DNA of 64,000 nucleotides from Microbacteriaceae bacterium UBA1487. Its GTDB lineage: Bacteria > Actinomycetota > Actinomycetes > Actinomycetales > Microbacteriaceae. The position numbers were made by a program, and so were the translations under genes. The stretch spans positions 70,455-134,454 of the forward strand of contig DCRR01000014.1 of NCBI GenBank assembly GCA_002325245.1. Direction: 5' to 3'. This document shows, in pieces, positions 24,653 to 33,814 of this stretch. How positions within the stretch are numbered: the first letter of the stretch is position 1; the number at the start of each line of letters is the position of its first letter. Under the pieces are notes generated by a model. That model was not told where the DNA came from, ran no database searches, and was given only the letters and a program-made list of their open reading frames with translations.

Positions 24653-25965
24653 TGCTCGACCTCCTCGGTCTGAGGAGTCGGGGTGAAGCGGATGCGGTCG
24701 ATGCGCCGCCCGTCCATGCGTTCGACACGGAACACGCCCGCCTCGGTCTCGACCGTGTCGCCGACGTGCGCGAGGGACCCGCGCACGCTCAGGAACCAGC
24801 CCGCGACGGTCTCGTAGGGCCCATCGTTCGGCACCACCACGGCGGCACGCTCGTGCAGCTCGTCGGGCCGGAGCGCACCGGGGAAGGTGACCCAGTCGCG
24901 GCTGCGCACGACGTCGGCGCGCGAGCGGTCGTGCTCATCGGTGACCTCGCCGACGATCTCCTCGACGAGGTCCTCGAGGGTGGCGACTCCGGCGGTGCCG
25001 CCGTACTCGTCGACGATGACCGCCATCTGGTACCCGCGGGCTCGCAGCTCACCGAGCAGCACATCGAGGTGCATCGTCTCGGGCACGCGCAGCGCCTCCG
25101 TCTGGATCGCCGACACCGGCACGTCGGCGCGCCGCTCGCGGGGCACCGCGACGGCCTGCTTAACGTGCACGACGCCGACGATGTCGTCGAGGTCGTCGCC
25201 GATCACGGGGAAGCGCGAGAAGCCGGTGGCGCGCGCGAGCGTGATCACGGCGCTCGAGCTCTCGCTGCGCGAGATGGCCGCGACGCGCGGCCGCGGCGTC
25301 ATCACCTCGGTGGCATCGCGATCCGCGAAGGCGAGCGTGCGGGCCAGCAGCGTCGCGGTGTCGTGATCGAGGGAGCCCTCGCTCGCCGACCGGCGCACCA
25401 GGCTCCGCAGCTCCTCCGCGGTGCGCGCCGAGCTGATCTCCTCCTTCGGCTCGACGCCGACGCTGCGCAGGATCGCGTTGGCGGTGCCGTTGAGGACCCC
25501 CACGAACGGACGGAAGACCGCAGTGAACCCCAGCTGGAACGGGATCACGACCTTCGCGGTCTGCCGCGGCAGCGCGAGCGCGAAGTTCTTCGGCACGAGT
25601 TCGCCGACGATCATCGACAGCAGCGTCGCGAGGACGATCGCGGCGATCGTCGCCACCACCGAGATGGCGGCCTCGGGCAACCCGATCGCCACCAGACCGG
25701 GCGAGAGGTACGTGCTGAGCGCCGGTTCGAGCGTGAAGCCGGCAAGCAGCGTCGTGAGCGTGATGCCCAGCTGCGCGCTCGACAGGTGCGTCGAGGTGAT
25801 CTTGAGCGCACGAATCGTGGGGCCGAGCATCGTCTCGCCGCGCTCCTGGCGCGCCTCGAGCTCGGCTCGGTCGAGGTTCACGAGCGCGAACTCGCTGGCC
25901 ACGAAGAGGCCGGTGCCGATCGTCAGAACGAGACCGATGAGAAGGAACAGGAGCTCTTGGCTCAT
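24649..25965 (-). CDS. CNNM/CBS/CorC_HlyC membrane protein, full-length form
   Basis: A 438-residue hemolysin-family membrane protein with three parts: DUF21/CNNM membrane domain (GLFVASEFALVNLDRAELEAR start, four segments to about 185), CBS pair (TEVMTPRPRVAAISR, MAVIVDEYGGTAGVATLEDLVEEIVGEV), and C-terminal CorC_HlyC domain (about 355-430). This is the standard layout for putative Mg2+/Co2+ efflux proteins. Its ATG overlaps the stop of a 33-codon upstream ORF and its stop overlaps its shorter paralogue, giving a three-ORF coupled chain. Confidence 0.9.
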   Translation of the reverse strand: MSQELLFLLIGLVLTIGTGLFVASEFALVNLDRAELEARQERGETMLGPTIRALKITSTHLSSAQLGITLTTLLAGFTLEPALSTYLSPGLVAIGLPEAAISVVATIAAIVLATLLSMIVGELVPKNFALALPRQTAKVVIPFQLGFTAVFRPFVGVLNGTANAILRSVGVEPKEEISSARTAEELRSLVRRSASEGSLDHDTATLLARTLAFADRDATEVMTPRPRVAAISRSESSSAVITLARATGFSRFPVIGDDLDDIVGVVHVKQAVAVPRERRADVPVSAIQTEALRVPETMHLDVLLGELRARGYQMAVIVDEYGGTAGVATLEDLVEEIVGEVTDEHDRSRADVVRSRDWVTFPGALRPDELHERAAVVVPNDGPYETVAGWFLSVRGSLAHVGDTVETEAGVFRVERMDGRRIDRIRFTPTPQTEEVEQ

Positions 25966-26063
25966 GCTGTCTCACCGCCTCGGAAACCGGTCACCGGCGA
26001 GGGTCTATGAGAAGGCTCCGAGTCGGTGGGCGACGCGGGAGTGCACGACGGAGGGTCATCCAT
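25962..26063 (-). CDS. Short upstream ORF (33 codons) coupled to the CNNM operon
   Basis: ATG 26063 to TGA 25962 encodes a 33-residue Pro/Ser/Thr-rich peptide (MDDPPSCTPASPTDSE...). The stop overlaps the ATG of the CNNM gene (ATGA). A near-consensus -10 TATACT (26073-26078) is 9 nt upstream, so the ORF would be read from a transcript with almost no leader. The spacing and coupling suggest a leader peptide that sets translation of the membrane genes. Pro codons make up about a fifth of it, including CCT CCG. Expression is inferred, not shown. Confidence 0.5.
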   Translation of the reverse strand: MDDPPSCTPASPTDSEPSHRPSPVTGFRGGETA

Positions 26064-26072
26064 GGTCGGATG

Positions 26073-26078
26073 AGTATA
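26073..26078 (-). promoter_or_regulatory. -10 element (TATACT) of the CNNM operon
   Basis: TATACT on the minus strand, one of the best -10 matches in the window, lies in the 44-bp gap between GuaB1 and the short ORF. No clear -35 was found 17 nt upstream, since that region is the gap and the end of guaB1. Confidence 0.6.
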
Positions 26079-26107
26079 ACCCGGCACAGCGACGTCGATG
26101 CTGACCG

Positions 26108-27547
26108 TCACCAGCTGACCGGCAGCGCCTTGCCCTCCTCGTAGCCGGCCGCGCTCTGCAGCCCCACGACGGCCCTCTCGCGGAAGGCAGCCAGGTCGTT
26201 CGCCCCCGCGTAGGTGAACGAGCTGCGCACGCCCGCCGTGATCATGTCGATCAGGTCCTCGACGGAGGGCCGCAGGGGGTCGAGGTAGATCGAGGAGCTG
26301 GAGATGCCCTCGGCGAAGAGCTCCTTCCGGGCGAGCTCGTAGGCGTCCATACGTCCGAACCGCGCGTGGACGGCCTTGGTGGAGGCCATCCCCCAGCTCT
26401 GCTTGAACAGGCGGCCGCGGTCGTCGGTCTCGAGCTCGCCGGGCGCCTCGAGCGTTCCGGCGAACCAGGAGCCGATCATCACGGAGGAGGCGCCGGCCGC
26501 GAGCGCCAGCGCGACATCCCGCGGGTAGCGAACGCCGCCGTCCGCCCACACCGAGGCGCCGATCTCGCGCGCCGCCTGCGCCGTTTCGAGCACGGCGGAG
26601 AACTGCGGACGACCGACGGCGGTCATCATGCGCGTCGTGCACATCGCCCCCGGCCCGACGCCCACCTTGAGGATGTCAGCACCCGCCTCGACGAGATCGC
26701 GCACACCATCGGGCGTGACGATGTTTCCGGCGACCAGGGGGATGCCGAGGCGCAGAGCCGCCACCGTGCGCAGCGCGTCGAGCATGCCCTCCTGGTGGCC
26801 GTGCGCGGTGTCCAGCACGAGGACGTCGACACCGGCCTCGGCGAGCGCCTTCGCCTTCGCGGCGGTGTCGCCGTTGATCCCGACCGCGGCGGCGACCCGC
26901 AGCCGGCCCTCGCCGTCGAGTGCCGGCGCGTAGAGCGTCCCGCGCAGGGCGCTCTTGCGGCTGACCGTGCCGACCAGATGGCCGTGGTGCCGCACGAGCG
27001 CGAAGTCGAGTCCCGCATCCACGAGCACGTCGAAGGCACCGCGCGGGCCGTCGACGTCGTCCGCGTCGATCGAGGTGATCGTCTCGTGCACCAGGTCGCC
27101 GAGCCGTGCGTCCGGGAGGGCGTGGGCCAGCCGCGTCGCCAGCAGGCACCCGGCCTCGGAGCCGTCGGCGTCGCGCAGCACGATCCCGTGGCCCGGCAGC
27201 GCGGGGGTGAGCCGGAGCGCCTCGGCGACGGTCGCATCGGCGGAGAGCTCGAGCGGCGCATCCCAGACGACGGGCTGAGACTTGACCTGCCGCACGGCGT
27301 CGGCGAGCTCCTGGAGCGGAAGATCCTGCGGCAGCACGCCCAGTCCGCCGCGTCGCGCGAGGGTCGCGGCGAGCCGCGGCCCGGTGACCGAGTTCATGTT
27401 CGCCGCCACCAGCGGCAGAGTCGCGCCGGTGCCGTCGGTCGGCGCGAGATCGACGTCGAGACGGCTGGTCACCGCCGAGCGACTCGGAACGAGGAACACG
27501 TCGGAATAGGTGAGGTCGTGGCTCGGAAGCGGGCCCAGGAATCGCAT
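26108..27547 (-). CDS. guaB1: GuaB1-type IMP dehydrogenase-related protein (probable GMP reductase)
   Basis: A 479-residue TIM-barrel enzyme. The start LTYSDVFLVPSRSAV resembles IMPDH, a CBS region spans about 95-205, and the catalytic loop GVGPGAMCTTRMM places the nucleophile at Cys303. The C-terminal flap KELFAEGISSSSIYL replaces the IMPDH RYF motif. In mycobacteria GuaB1 paralogues act as CBS-containing GMP reductases, converting GMP to IMP, so purine salvage is the likely role. ATG 27547 has TAGCGT (27554-27559) 6 nt upstream. Divergent from kgd. Confidence 0.88.
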   Translation of the reverse strand: MRFLGPLPSHDLTYSDVFLVPSRSAVTSRLDVDLAPTDGTGATLPLVAANMNSVTGPRLAATLARRGGLGVLPQDLPLQELADAVRQVKSQPVVWDAPLELSADATVAEALRLTPALPGHGIVLRDADGSEAGCLLATRLAHALPDARLGDLVHETITSIDADDVDGPRGAFDVLVDAGLDFALVRHHGHLVGTVSRKSALRGTLYAPALDGEGRLRVAAAVGINGDTAAKAKALAEAGVDVLVLDTAHGHQEGMLDALRTVAALRLGIPLVAGNIVTPDGVRDLVEAGADILKVGVGPGAMCTTRMMTAVGRPQFSAVLETAQAAREIGASVWADGGVRYPRDVALALAAGASSVMIGSWFAGTLEAPGELETDDRGRLFKQSWGMASTKAVHARFGRMDAYELARKELFAEGISSSSIYLDPLRPSVEDLIDMITAGVRSSFTYAGANDLAAFRERAVVGLQSAAGYEEGKALPVSW

Positions 27548-27695
27548 GAGGCAACGCTACGACGATTCCCCCAGGTTTTTCCGAGACAGATCGCGCGGAT
27601 GGGTCGGTATCTCGACGCCGAACCACTTAAGATTGACGGTGCGCGGCCGAGGATGTCGTGCGTACGAATACTTGAGCGAGAGTGGGCGGTCGGCC

Positions 27696-30600
27696 GTGTC
27701 AAGCCCCGTGACCGGAGTGACTCCCGAGGGCTTTGCCTCGGGCGAGTTCGGAGCCAACGAATGGCTCGTCGACGAGATGTACGAGCGCTATCGCGTCGAC
27801 AAGCACTCGGTCGACAAGAGCTGGTGGCCGATCCTCGAGAACTACCAGCCGGGTGCGAGCGCCCCGCTCGCCGCGGAGCCGGCCGCAGAGTCGCCCGCCG
27901 CGAGCCCCGCCGCCGAAGCCCCGGCCGCCGCGACGCCGTCCGCTGAGACGCCCGCCGCCCCCACCGCCGGCAACGGCACGACCCCGGTCGCCCGCACGAC
28001 GGGCGTTCCCGCCAAGCCGCAGCCGATCCCCGCCGAGGCCCCCACGACGGCGAGCGTCCCGGTCGTCGGCGGCGCCGACGCCGAGCCGCAGGAGGACGTC
28101 GTCACGCCGCTGCGCGGCATGAGCAAGGCCCTCGCGACCAACATGGACCAGAGCCTCACGGTGCCGACCGCGACGAGCGTGCGCACCGTTCCGGCGAAGC
28201 TCATGATCGACAACCGCATCGTGATCAACAACCACATGCGGCGCGCCCGTGGCGGCAAGGTCTCGTTCACGCACCTCATCGGCTGGGCGCTCGTGCAGAC
28301 GCTCAAGGAGTTCCCGAGCCAGAACGTCTCCTACGCCGAGATCGACGGCAAGCCGAGCCTCGTCGCCCACGCGCACGTCAACCTCGGCATCGCGATCGAC
28401 CTGCCGAAGCCGGACGGCTCGCGGTCGCTGCTGGTGCCGAACATCAAGCGCGTCGACACGATGACCTTCGCCGAGTACCTCGCGGCCTACGAGGACATCG
28501 TCGCCCGCGCCCGCGGCAACAAGCTCACCGCCGAGGACTTCGCCGGCACCACGATCTCGCTCACCAACCCGGGCGGCATCGGCACCGAGCACTCGGTCCC
28601 CCGCCTCATGCGAGGCCAGGGATCGATCATCGGCGCGGGAGCGCTCGAGTACCCCGCCGCCTTCCAGGGCTCGTCGCCGCGCACGCTCCACGAGCTCGGC
28701 ATCGGCAAGACGATCACCCTCACCAGCACGTATGACCACCGCGTCATCCAGGGCGCCGGCTCGGGCGAGTTCCTCAAGAAGGTCCACGAGCTACTGATCG
28801 GCGAGCGCGGCTTCTACGAGGCCATCTTCGCCGCGCTGCGCATCCCCTACGACCCGATCCACTGGGCCGAGGACATCAACGTCGACCTCTCCGAGCGCAT
28901 CAGCAAGACCTCGCGCGTGCAGGAGCTCATCAATGCGTACCGCGTGCGCGGGCATCTGATGGCCGACATCGACCCGCTGGAATACGTTCAGCGCTCTCAC
29001 CCCGACCTCGACCTCTCGAGCCACGGCCTCACGTTCTGGGACCTCGATCGGGAGTTCGTGCTCGGCGGCTTCGCCGGCAAGCGCGCCGCGCTGCTGCGCG
29101 AGGTGCTCGGCGTGCTGCGTGACTCGTACTGCCGCACCGTCGGCGTCGAGTACATGCACATCCAGGACCCGACCCAGCGCGCCTGGTTCCAGGAGCGTCT
29201 CGAGCGCCCCTATGAGAAGCCCACGCACGACGAGCAGCTGCGCATCATGGCCAAGCTCAACGAGGCCGAGGCGTTCGAGACCTTCCTGCAGACCAAGTAC
29301 GTCGGCCAGAAGCGCTTCAGCCTGGAGGGCGGCGAATCCGTCATCGCCCTGCTCGACGAGGTCCTGCAGGGCGCGGCGGAGGATGAGCTCGCCGAGGTCG
29401 CCATCGGCATGGCGCACCGCGGCCGCCTCAACGTGCTGACCAACATCGCCGGCAAGACCTACGGGCAGATCTTCCGCGAGTTCGAGGGAACCCAGGACCC
29501 GCGCACCGTGCAGGGCTCCGGCGACGTCAAGTACCACCTCGGCACCGAGGGCACGTTCACGAGCGCCTCCGGCAAGGAGGTCCCGGTCTATCTCGCCGCG
29601 AACCCCTCCCATCTGGAGGCCGTCAACGGCGTTCTGGAGGGCATCACCCGCGCGAAGCAGGACCGCACCGGCGACGGCATGTTCTCGACCCTGCCGATCC
29701 TGCTGCACGGCGACGCCTCGATGGCCGGTCAGGGCGTCGTGGTCGAGACCCTGCAGATGTCGCAGCTGCGCGCCTACAAGACCGGCGGCACGATCCACGT
29801 CGTCATCAACAACCAGGTCGGCTTCACGACGCCGCCGAGCGAGGCCCGCACCTCGGTGTACTCGACGGATGTCGCCAAGACGATCCAGGCGCCGATCTTC
29901 CACGTCAACGGCGATGACCCCGAGGCGGTCGTCCGCGTCGCCCAGCACGCCTTCGCGTATCGGCAGAAGTTCAAGTCGGATGTCGTCATCGACCTGGTCT
30001 GCTACCGCCGCCGCGGCCACAACGAGGGCGACGACCCCTCGATGACGCAGCCGCTGATGTACAACCTGATCGAGGCCAAGCGCAGCGTCCGAACGCTGTA
30101 CACCGAGGCGCTCGTCGGTCGCGGCGACATCACGCCCGAGGAGTTCGAGGCCGCGCAGCGCGACTTCCAGGAGCGCCTCGAGCGCGCCTTCGCCGAGACG
30201 CACGCCGCCCAGACCGGCACCGTTCCGGTCGTCACCGGCGACGCCGCCTCGGCGACCGACCTGGAGCGCCCCGGCGCCCAGCGCGACGCCGGCGCGGGCG
30301 AGCCGGAGTCGACTGCGGTCACCGAGAGCGTGGTGACGCTCGTCGGCGATGCCCACGAGAACACGCCCCAGGGCTTCACGGTGCACCCGAAGCTGCAGCA
30401 GCTGCTGAAGAAGCGCGTCGAGATGAGCCGGAAGGGCTCGATCGACTGGGGCTTCGGAGAGCTGATCGCGCTCGGCTCGCTGCTGGTCGAGGGCACGCCG
30501 GTGCGCGTCGTCGGCCAGGATGCGCGACGCGGCACCTTCGTCTCGCGCCACGCGGTGTTCCACGACCGCGAGAACGGCCAGGAGTGGCTACCGCTGGCGA

Positions 30601-31469
30601 ACCTGTCCGACTCGCAGGCGCGCTTCCAGATCTTCGACTCGCTGCTGTCGGAGTACGCCGCGCTCGCCTTCGAGTACGGCTACTCGGTCGAGCGACCGGA
30701 CGCCCTCGTGCTCTGGGAGGCGCAGTTCGGCGACTTCGCCAACGGCGCGCAGACCGTGATCGACGAGTTCATCTCGAGCGCCGAGCAGAAGTGGGGACAG
30801 CGCTCGAGCGTCGTCATGCTGCTGCCGCACGGCTACGAGGGTCAGGGCCCGGACCACTCCTCGGCGCGCATCGAGCGCTTCCTGCAGCTCGCGGCAGAAG
30901 ACAACATGACGATCGCGCGCCCGTCGACGCCCGCCTCGTACTTCCACCTGCTGCGTCGTCAGGCCTACGCCCGCCCGCGCCGACCGCTCATCGTCTTCAC
31001 CCCGAAGTCGATGCTGCGACTGCGCGGCGCCACGAGCGAGGTCGCCGACTTCACGAACGGCAGGTTCGAGCCGGTGCTCGACGACGCTCGCATCACCGAC
31101 CCGTCGACGGTCAAGCGCGTGCTGCTGCACGCGGGCAAGCTGCACTACGACCTGAAGAACGAGCTCGACAAGCGGGAGGACTCCTCCTCCTTCGCCCTCG
31201 TCCGGCTGGAGCAGTACCACCCGCTGCCGACCGCGCAGCTGGATGCGGTGTTCGAGCGCTACCCGAACGCCGAGCTGATGTGGGTTCAGGAGGAGCCGGC
31301 GAACCAGGGCGCCTGGCCGTTCCTCAGTATCGAGCTGGGCCGCCACCTCGGCGCGCGGTCACTTCTCGTCTCCTCGCGCCCGGCCTCCGCGTCGCCTGCG
31401 ACCGGCTCGACGAAGCGCAGCAACCAGGAGCAGGCCGACCTGATCGCGGCCGCACTCCACCTCGGCTGA
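27696..31469 (+). CDS. kgd: Multifunctional 2-oxoglutarate dehydrogenase E1/E2 (Kgd)
   Basis: A 1257-residue TCA-cycle enzyme found in actinobacteria. It has an N-terminal E1 peripheral segment (FGANEWLVDEMYERYRVD), then an Ala/Pro linker (about 55-130). The E2-type succinyltransferase domain (135-370) carries the catalytic His348 in STYDHRVIQG, and the ThDP-dependent E1 domain covers 400-1257 (GMAHRGRLNVL, LLHGDASMAGQGVV, HNEGDDPSMTQPL). No lipoyl domain is present; that function comes from a separate E2, and GarA-type FHA proteins usually regulate the enzyme. GTG 27696 fits the family start; TAAGAT near 27628 may be the -10. Confidence 0.94.
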   Translation: MSSPVTGVTPEGFASGEFGANEWLVDEMYERYRVDKHSVDKSWWPILENYQPGASAPLAAEPAAESPAASPAAEAPAAATPSAETPAAPTAGNGTTPVARTTGVPAKPQPIPAEAPTTASVPVVGGADAEPQEDVVTPLRGMSKALATNMDQSLTVPTATSVRTVPAKLMIDNRIVINNHMRRARGGKVSFTHLIGWALVQTLKEFPSQNVSYAEIDGKPSLVAHAHVNLGIAIDLPKPDGSRSLLVPNIKRVDTMTFAEYLAAYEDIVARARGNKLTAEDFAGTTISLTNPGGIGTEHSVPRLMRGQGSIIGAGALEYPAAFQGSSPRTLHELGIGKTITLTSTYDHRVIQGAGSGEFLKKVHELLIGERGFYEAIFAALRIPYDPIHWAEDINVDLSERISKTSRVQELINAYRVRGHLMADIDPLEYVQRSHPDLDLSSHGLTFWDLDREFVLGGFAGKRAALLREVLGVLRDSYCRTVGVEYMHIQDPTQRAWFQERLERPYEKPTHDEQLRIMAKLNEAEAFETFLQTKYVGQKRFSLEGGESVIALLDEVLQGAAEDELAEVAIGMAHRGRLNVLTNIAGKTYGQIFREFEGTQDPRTVQGSGDVKYHLGTEGTFTSASGKEVPVYLAANPSHLEAVNGVLEGITRAKQDRTGDGMFSTLPILLHGDASMAGQGVVVETLQMSQLRAYKTGGTIHVVINNQVGFTTPPSEARTSVYSTDVAKTIQAPIFHVNGDDPEAVVRVAQHAFAYRQKFKSDVVIDLVCYRRRGHNEGDDPSMTQPLMYNLIEAKRSVRTLYTEALVGRGDITPEEFEAAQRDFQERLERAFAETHAAQTGTVPVVTGDAASATDLERPGAQRDAGAGEPESTAVTESVVTLVGDAHENTPQGFTVHPKLQQLLKKRVEMSRKGSIDWGFGELIALGSLLVEGTPVRVVGQDARRGTFVSRHAVFHDRENGQEWLPLANLSDSQARFQIFDSLLSEYAALAFEYGYSVERPDALVLWEAQFGDFANGAQTVIDEFISSAEQKWGQRSSVVMLLPHGYEGQGPDHSSARIERFLQLAAEDNMTIARPSTPASYFHLLRRQAYARPRRPLIVFTPKSMLRLRGATSEVADFTNGRFEPVLDDARITDPSTVKRVLLHAGKLHYDLKNELDKREDSSSFALVRLEQYHPLPTAQLDAVFERYPNAELMWVQEEPANQGAWPFLSIELGRHLGARSLLVSSRPASASPATGSTKRSNQEQADLIAAALHLG

Positions 31470-31487
31470 TCGGCGTCGCCGCGGCGC

Positions 31488-31727
31488 CTAGTGCGTCGCG
31501 GCGCCGTCCAGCCGGTCGAGGATCGCTCGGCGCAGCTCGTCGGGCGCCTTCTCCTGGCAGGAGCTCTGCAGCTTCTGCAGCAGCGTCAGCCCCACGAGGT
31601 GCTCGCCGTTGCAGTCGGGGCAGTTCTCCAGATGCTCCGAGACATCGCGGAAGTCCTCATCGCTCAACTCGCGATGCAGGTACTCCTCGAGCTCGGCCTT
31701 GGCCTTTTCGCAGCCGCAATCGGTCAT
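31488..31727 (-). CDS. rsrA: Zinc-binding anti-sigma factor (RsrA-like, mycothiol system)
   Basis: A 79-residue ZAS-type anti-sigma factor. The redox-sensing zinc site HLENCPDC (His32, Cys36, Cys39) is intact, with further cysteines at 4, 6 and 57. Family members hold SigR in reduced cells and release it when disulphide stress oxidises the cysteines. ATG 31727 overlaps the sigR stop in an ATGA, tying its dose to SigR. Cytoplasmic. Confidence 0.9.
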   Translation of the reverse strand: MTDCGCEKAKAELEEYLHRELSDEDFRDVSEHLENCPDCNGEHLVGLTLLQKLQSSCQEKAPDELRRAILDRLDGAATH

Positions 31728-32323
31728 GAGGTGCTCCCGGTGTTCGTGGTGGTGTAGCCGCGCTCGGCGGCGTAGTCGGCGAGGCGCTCGCGCAGAAGCC
31801 GGCGGCCGCGATGCAGTCGGCTCATGACGGTCCCCACCGGGGTCTTCATGATGTCGGCGATCTCCTGGTAGGAGAACCCTTCGACATCGGCGAGGTAAAC
31901 GGCGAGCCGGAAGTCCTCGGGAATCGAGTTGAGGGCCTCCTTGACGTCGCTGTCGGGCAGATGGTCGATCGCCTCCGCTTCGGCCGAGCGCGTGATGCGT
32001 CCCTGCGTGAGCGACTCTGCGGAGCCCAGCTGCCAGTCCTCGAGCTCGTCGATGGTGCCCTGGTAGGGGGCGCGCTGGTTCTTCCGGTACGTGTTGATGA
32101 ACGTGTTGGTGAGGATGCGGTACAGCCACGCCTTCAGGTTCGTGCCCTGCTCGAAGCGCGCGAACGCCGAGAACGCCTTCACGAACGTCTCCTGCACGAG
32201 GTCGCTGGCATCCGCGGGGTTCCGCGTCATCCGAAGAGCGGCCGCATACAGCTGATCCATGAACGGAATGGCCTGCGCTTCGAACTGGGATCGCAGCTCG
32301 GCAGACGTGTCGTCGTCAGTCAT
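31724..32323 (-). CDS. sigR: ECF sigma factor, SigR/SigH type (redox stress)
   Basis: A 199-residue group-4 sigma factor. Region 2 runs from AIPFMDQLYAAALRMTRNPADASDLVQETFVKAFSAF to NTYRKNQR, and region 4 includes PEDFRLAVYLADVEGFSYQEIADIMKTPVGTVMSRLHRGR. In this family SigR directs thioredoxin, mycothiol and protein-quality genes under thiol oxidation. It is translated together with its anti-sigma factor. ATG 32323 lies 8 nt after TAGACT (32332-32337). I saw no SigR-type GGAAT/GTT promoter in the short gap to aroA, so autoregulation is not evident. Confidence 0.92.
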   Translation of the reverse strand: MTDDDTSAELRSQFEAQAIPFMDQLYAAALRMTRNPADASDLVQETFVKAFSAFARFEQGTNLKAWLYRILTNTFINTYRKNQRAPYQGTIDELEDWQLGSAESLTQGRITRSAEAEAIDHLPDSDVKEALNSIPEDFRLAVYLADVEGFSYQEIADIMKTPVGTVMSRLHRGRRLLRERLADYAAERGYTTTNTGSTS

Positions 32324-32416
32324 CGTGGCCGAGTCTACGGTCGTCACATCCGAGGGGGCTTCGAGAAGCTGCACCGCCGCCTCCGTTCTGCTCGCGGGCG
32401 ATACTCTTGTCAACCA

Positions 32417-33814
32417 ATGGGATTCATCAGCTATTCCGGCCGCGACGAGCAGCTCTCCCCGGTGTCGGACTCCGCGCCGGGCCCGTGGCGCGCTCCCCTC
32501 GCCGCCGGGCCCCTTGACGTCACGCTCACCCTGCCGGGCTCCAAGAGCCTCACCAACCGCGAACTGGTGCTCGCCGCCCTCGCCGACGGCCCGTCGCTGC
32601 TGCGCCGTCCGCTGCACTCGCGCGACTCGGCGCTCATGATCGAGGCGCTGCGACAGCTCGGCGTGGGCATCGAGGAGGTCGCGGGCGACGGCGAGTTCGG
32701 CCCCGACCTGCGCATCACTCCCGCCGAGCTGCGCGGAGCGGTCGCGATCGACTGCGGTCTCGCCGGAACCGTGATGCGCTTCGTGCCGCCGCTGGCGGCC
32801 CTCGCCCTCGGTCCGGTCTCGCTCGACGGCGACCCGCACGCCCGCGCCCGCCCGATGCGCACCACAATCCAGGCTCTGCGCGACCTCGGGGTCGAGGTGA
32901 GCGATGACGGTCGCGCCGCGCTGCCGTTCACCATCCACGCGACCGGCCGCGTCGCCGGCGGCGAACTGGCGATCGACGCTTCCGCCTCGAGCCAGTTCGT
33001 CTCCGGCCTGCTGCTCGCCGCGCCGCGCTTCGAGGCCGGCCTCACGCTGCGCCACACCGGTGACCGGCTGCCGAGCATGCCGCACATCGAGATGACCATC
33101 CACACGCTCGCCGAGCGGGGCGTTGTCGTCGACTCCCCCGAGCCCGGAGTCTGGGTGGTGCCGGCCGCACCGATCGCGGCCCGCGACGTCACCATCGAAC
33201 CCGACCTGTCGAACGCCGGACCGTTCCTCGCCGCCGCGCTCGTCGCCGGCGGCCGCGTCGCGATCGCCGGCTGGCCGCGCCAGACGACGCAGGTCGGCGA
33301 CGAGCTGCCTCGCCTGCTCGCCGGGTTCGGCGCCACCGTCACGCGCGAGCACGATCACGGCACCGACACGGACACCGTCGTCGTCGACGGCGGCTCGGGC
33401 GTGCGCGGGGGCGCCGCACTGGCGGCCCACGATCTCGACCTCACCATCGGCGGCGAGCTGGCCCCCACCATCGCCGGACTCGCGGCCCTCGCCGACGGCG
33501 CGATGGAGCTGAGCGGCATCGGCCACCTCCGCGGCCACGAGACCGACCGCCTCGCCGCGCTCGCCGACGACCTCGCCGCTCTGGGCGGCGCGGCGACGGT
33601 GCTCGACGAGGGCCTGCGGATCACCCCGCAGCCGATGCTCGCGGGCCCGTGGCGTGCCTTCGCCGACCACCGCATGGCCACGACGGGAGCGCTGCTCGGC
33701 CTCGTCGTCGACGGCGTAGAGGTCGACGACATCACCTCGACCGCGAAGACGCTGCCGGAGTTCCCCGAACTGTGGTCGAAGCTCGTCGCCAGCGCCGGGA
33801 GCCCGTCGGCATGA
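32417..33814 (+). CDS. aroA: 3-phosphoshikimate 1-carboxyvinyltransferase (EPSP synthase)
   Basis: Shikimate-pathway enzyme that joins phosphoenolpyruvate to shikimate-3-phosphate. It has 465 residues. LPGSKSLTNRELVLAALADGPS carries the PEP/S3P-binding Lys and Ser; the S3P contact region IDASASSQFVSGLLLAAPRF and the catalytic EPDLSNAGPFLAAAL follow, with HETDRLAALA and FADHRMATTGALLGL near the end. The start ATG 32417 lies 9 nt after TACTCT (32402-32407). aroA-rsgA-hisN are coupled and divergent from sigR, as in other actinobacteria. Confidence 0.95.
   Translation: MGFISYSGRDEQLSPVSDSAPGPWRAPLAAGPLDVTLTLPGSKSLTNRELVLAALADGPSLLRRPLHSRDSALMIEALRQLGVGIEEVAGDGEFGPDLRITPAELRGAVAIDCGLAGTVMRFVPPLAALALGPVSLDGDPHARARPMRTTIQALRDLGVEVSDDGRAALPFTIHATGRVAGGELAIDASASSQFVSGLLLAAPRFEAGLTLRHTGDRLPSMPHIEMTIHTLAERGVVVDSPEPGVWVVPAAPIAARDVTIEPDLSNAGPFLAAALVAGGRVAIAGWPRQTTQVGDELPRLLAGFGATVTREHDHGTDTDTVVVDGGSGVRGGAALAAHDLDLTIGGELAPTIAGLAALADGAMELSGIGHLRGHETDRLAALADDLAALGGAATVLDEGLRITPQPMLAGPWRAFADHRMATTGALLGLVVDGVEVDDITSTAKTLPEFPELWSKLVASAGSPSA

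Noticed and set aside
32324..32416. SigR-type autoregulatory promoter (GGAAT, about 18 nt, GTT) before sigR
   Set aside because: No such pair was found in the 93-bp gap; TAGACT at 8 nt from the ATG is the better candidate.
31724..33670. Extended minus-strand frame joining sigR to sequence antisense to aroA
   Set aside because: Only the part from ATG 32323 matches an ECF sigma factor; the extension is antisense to conserved aroA.
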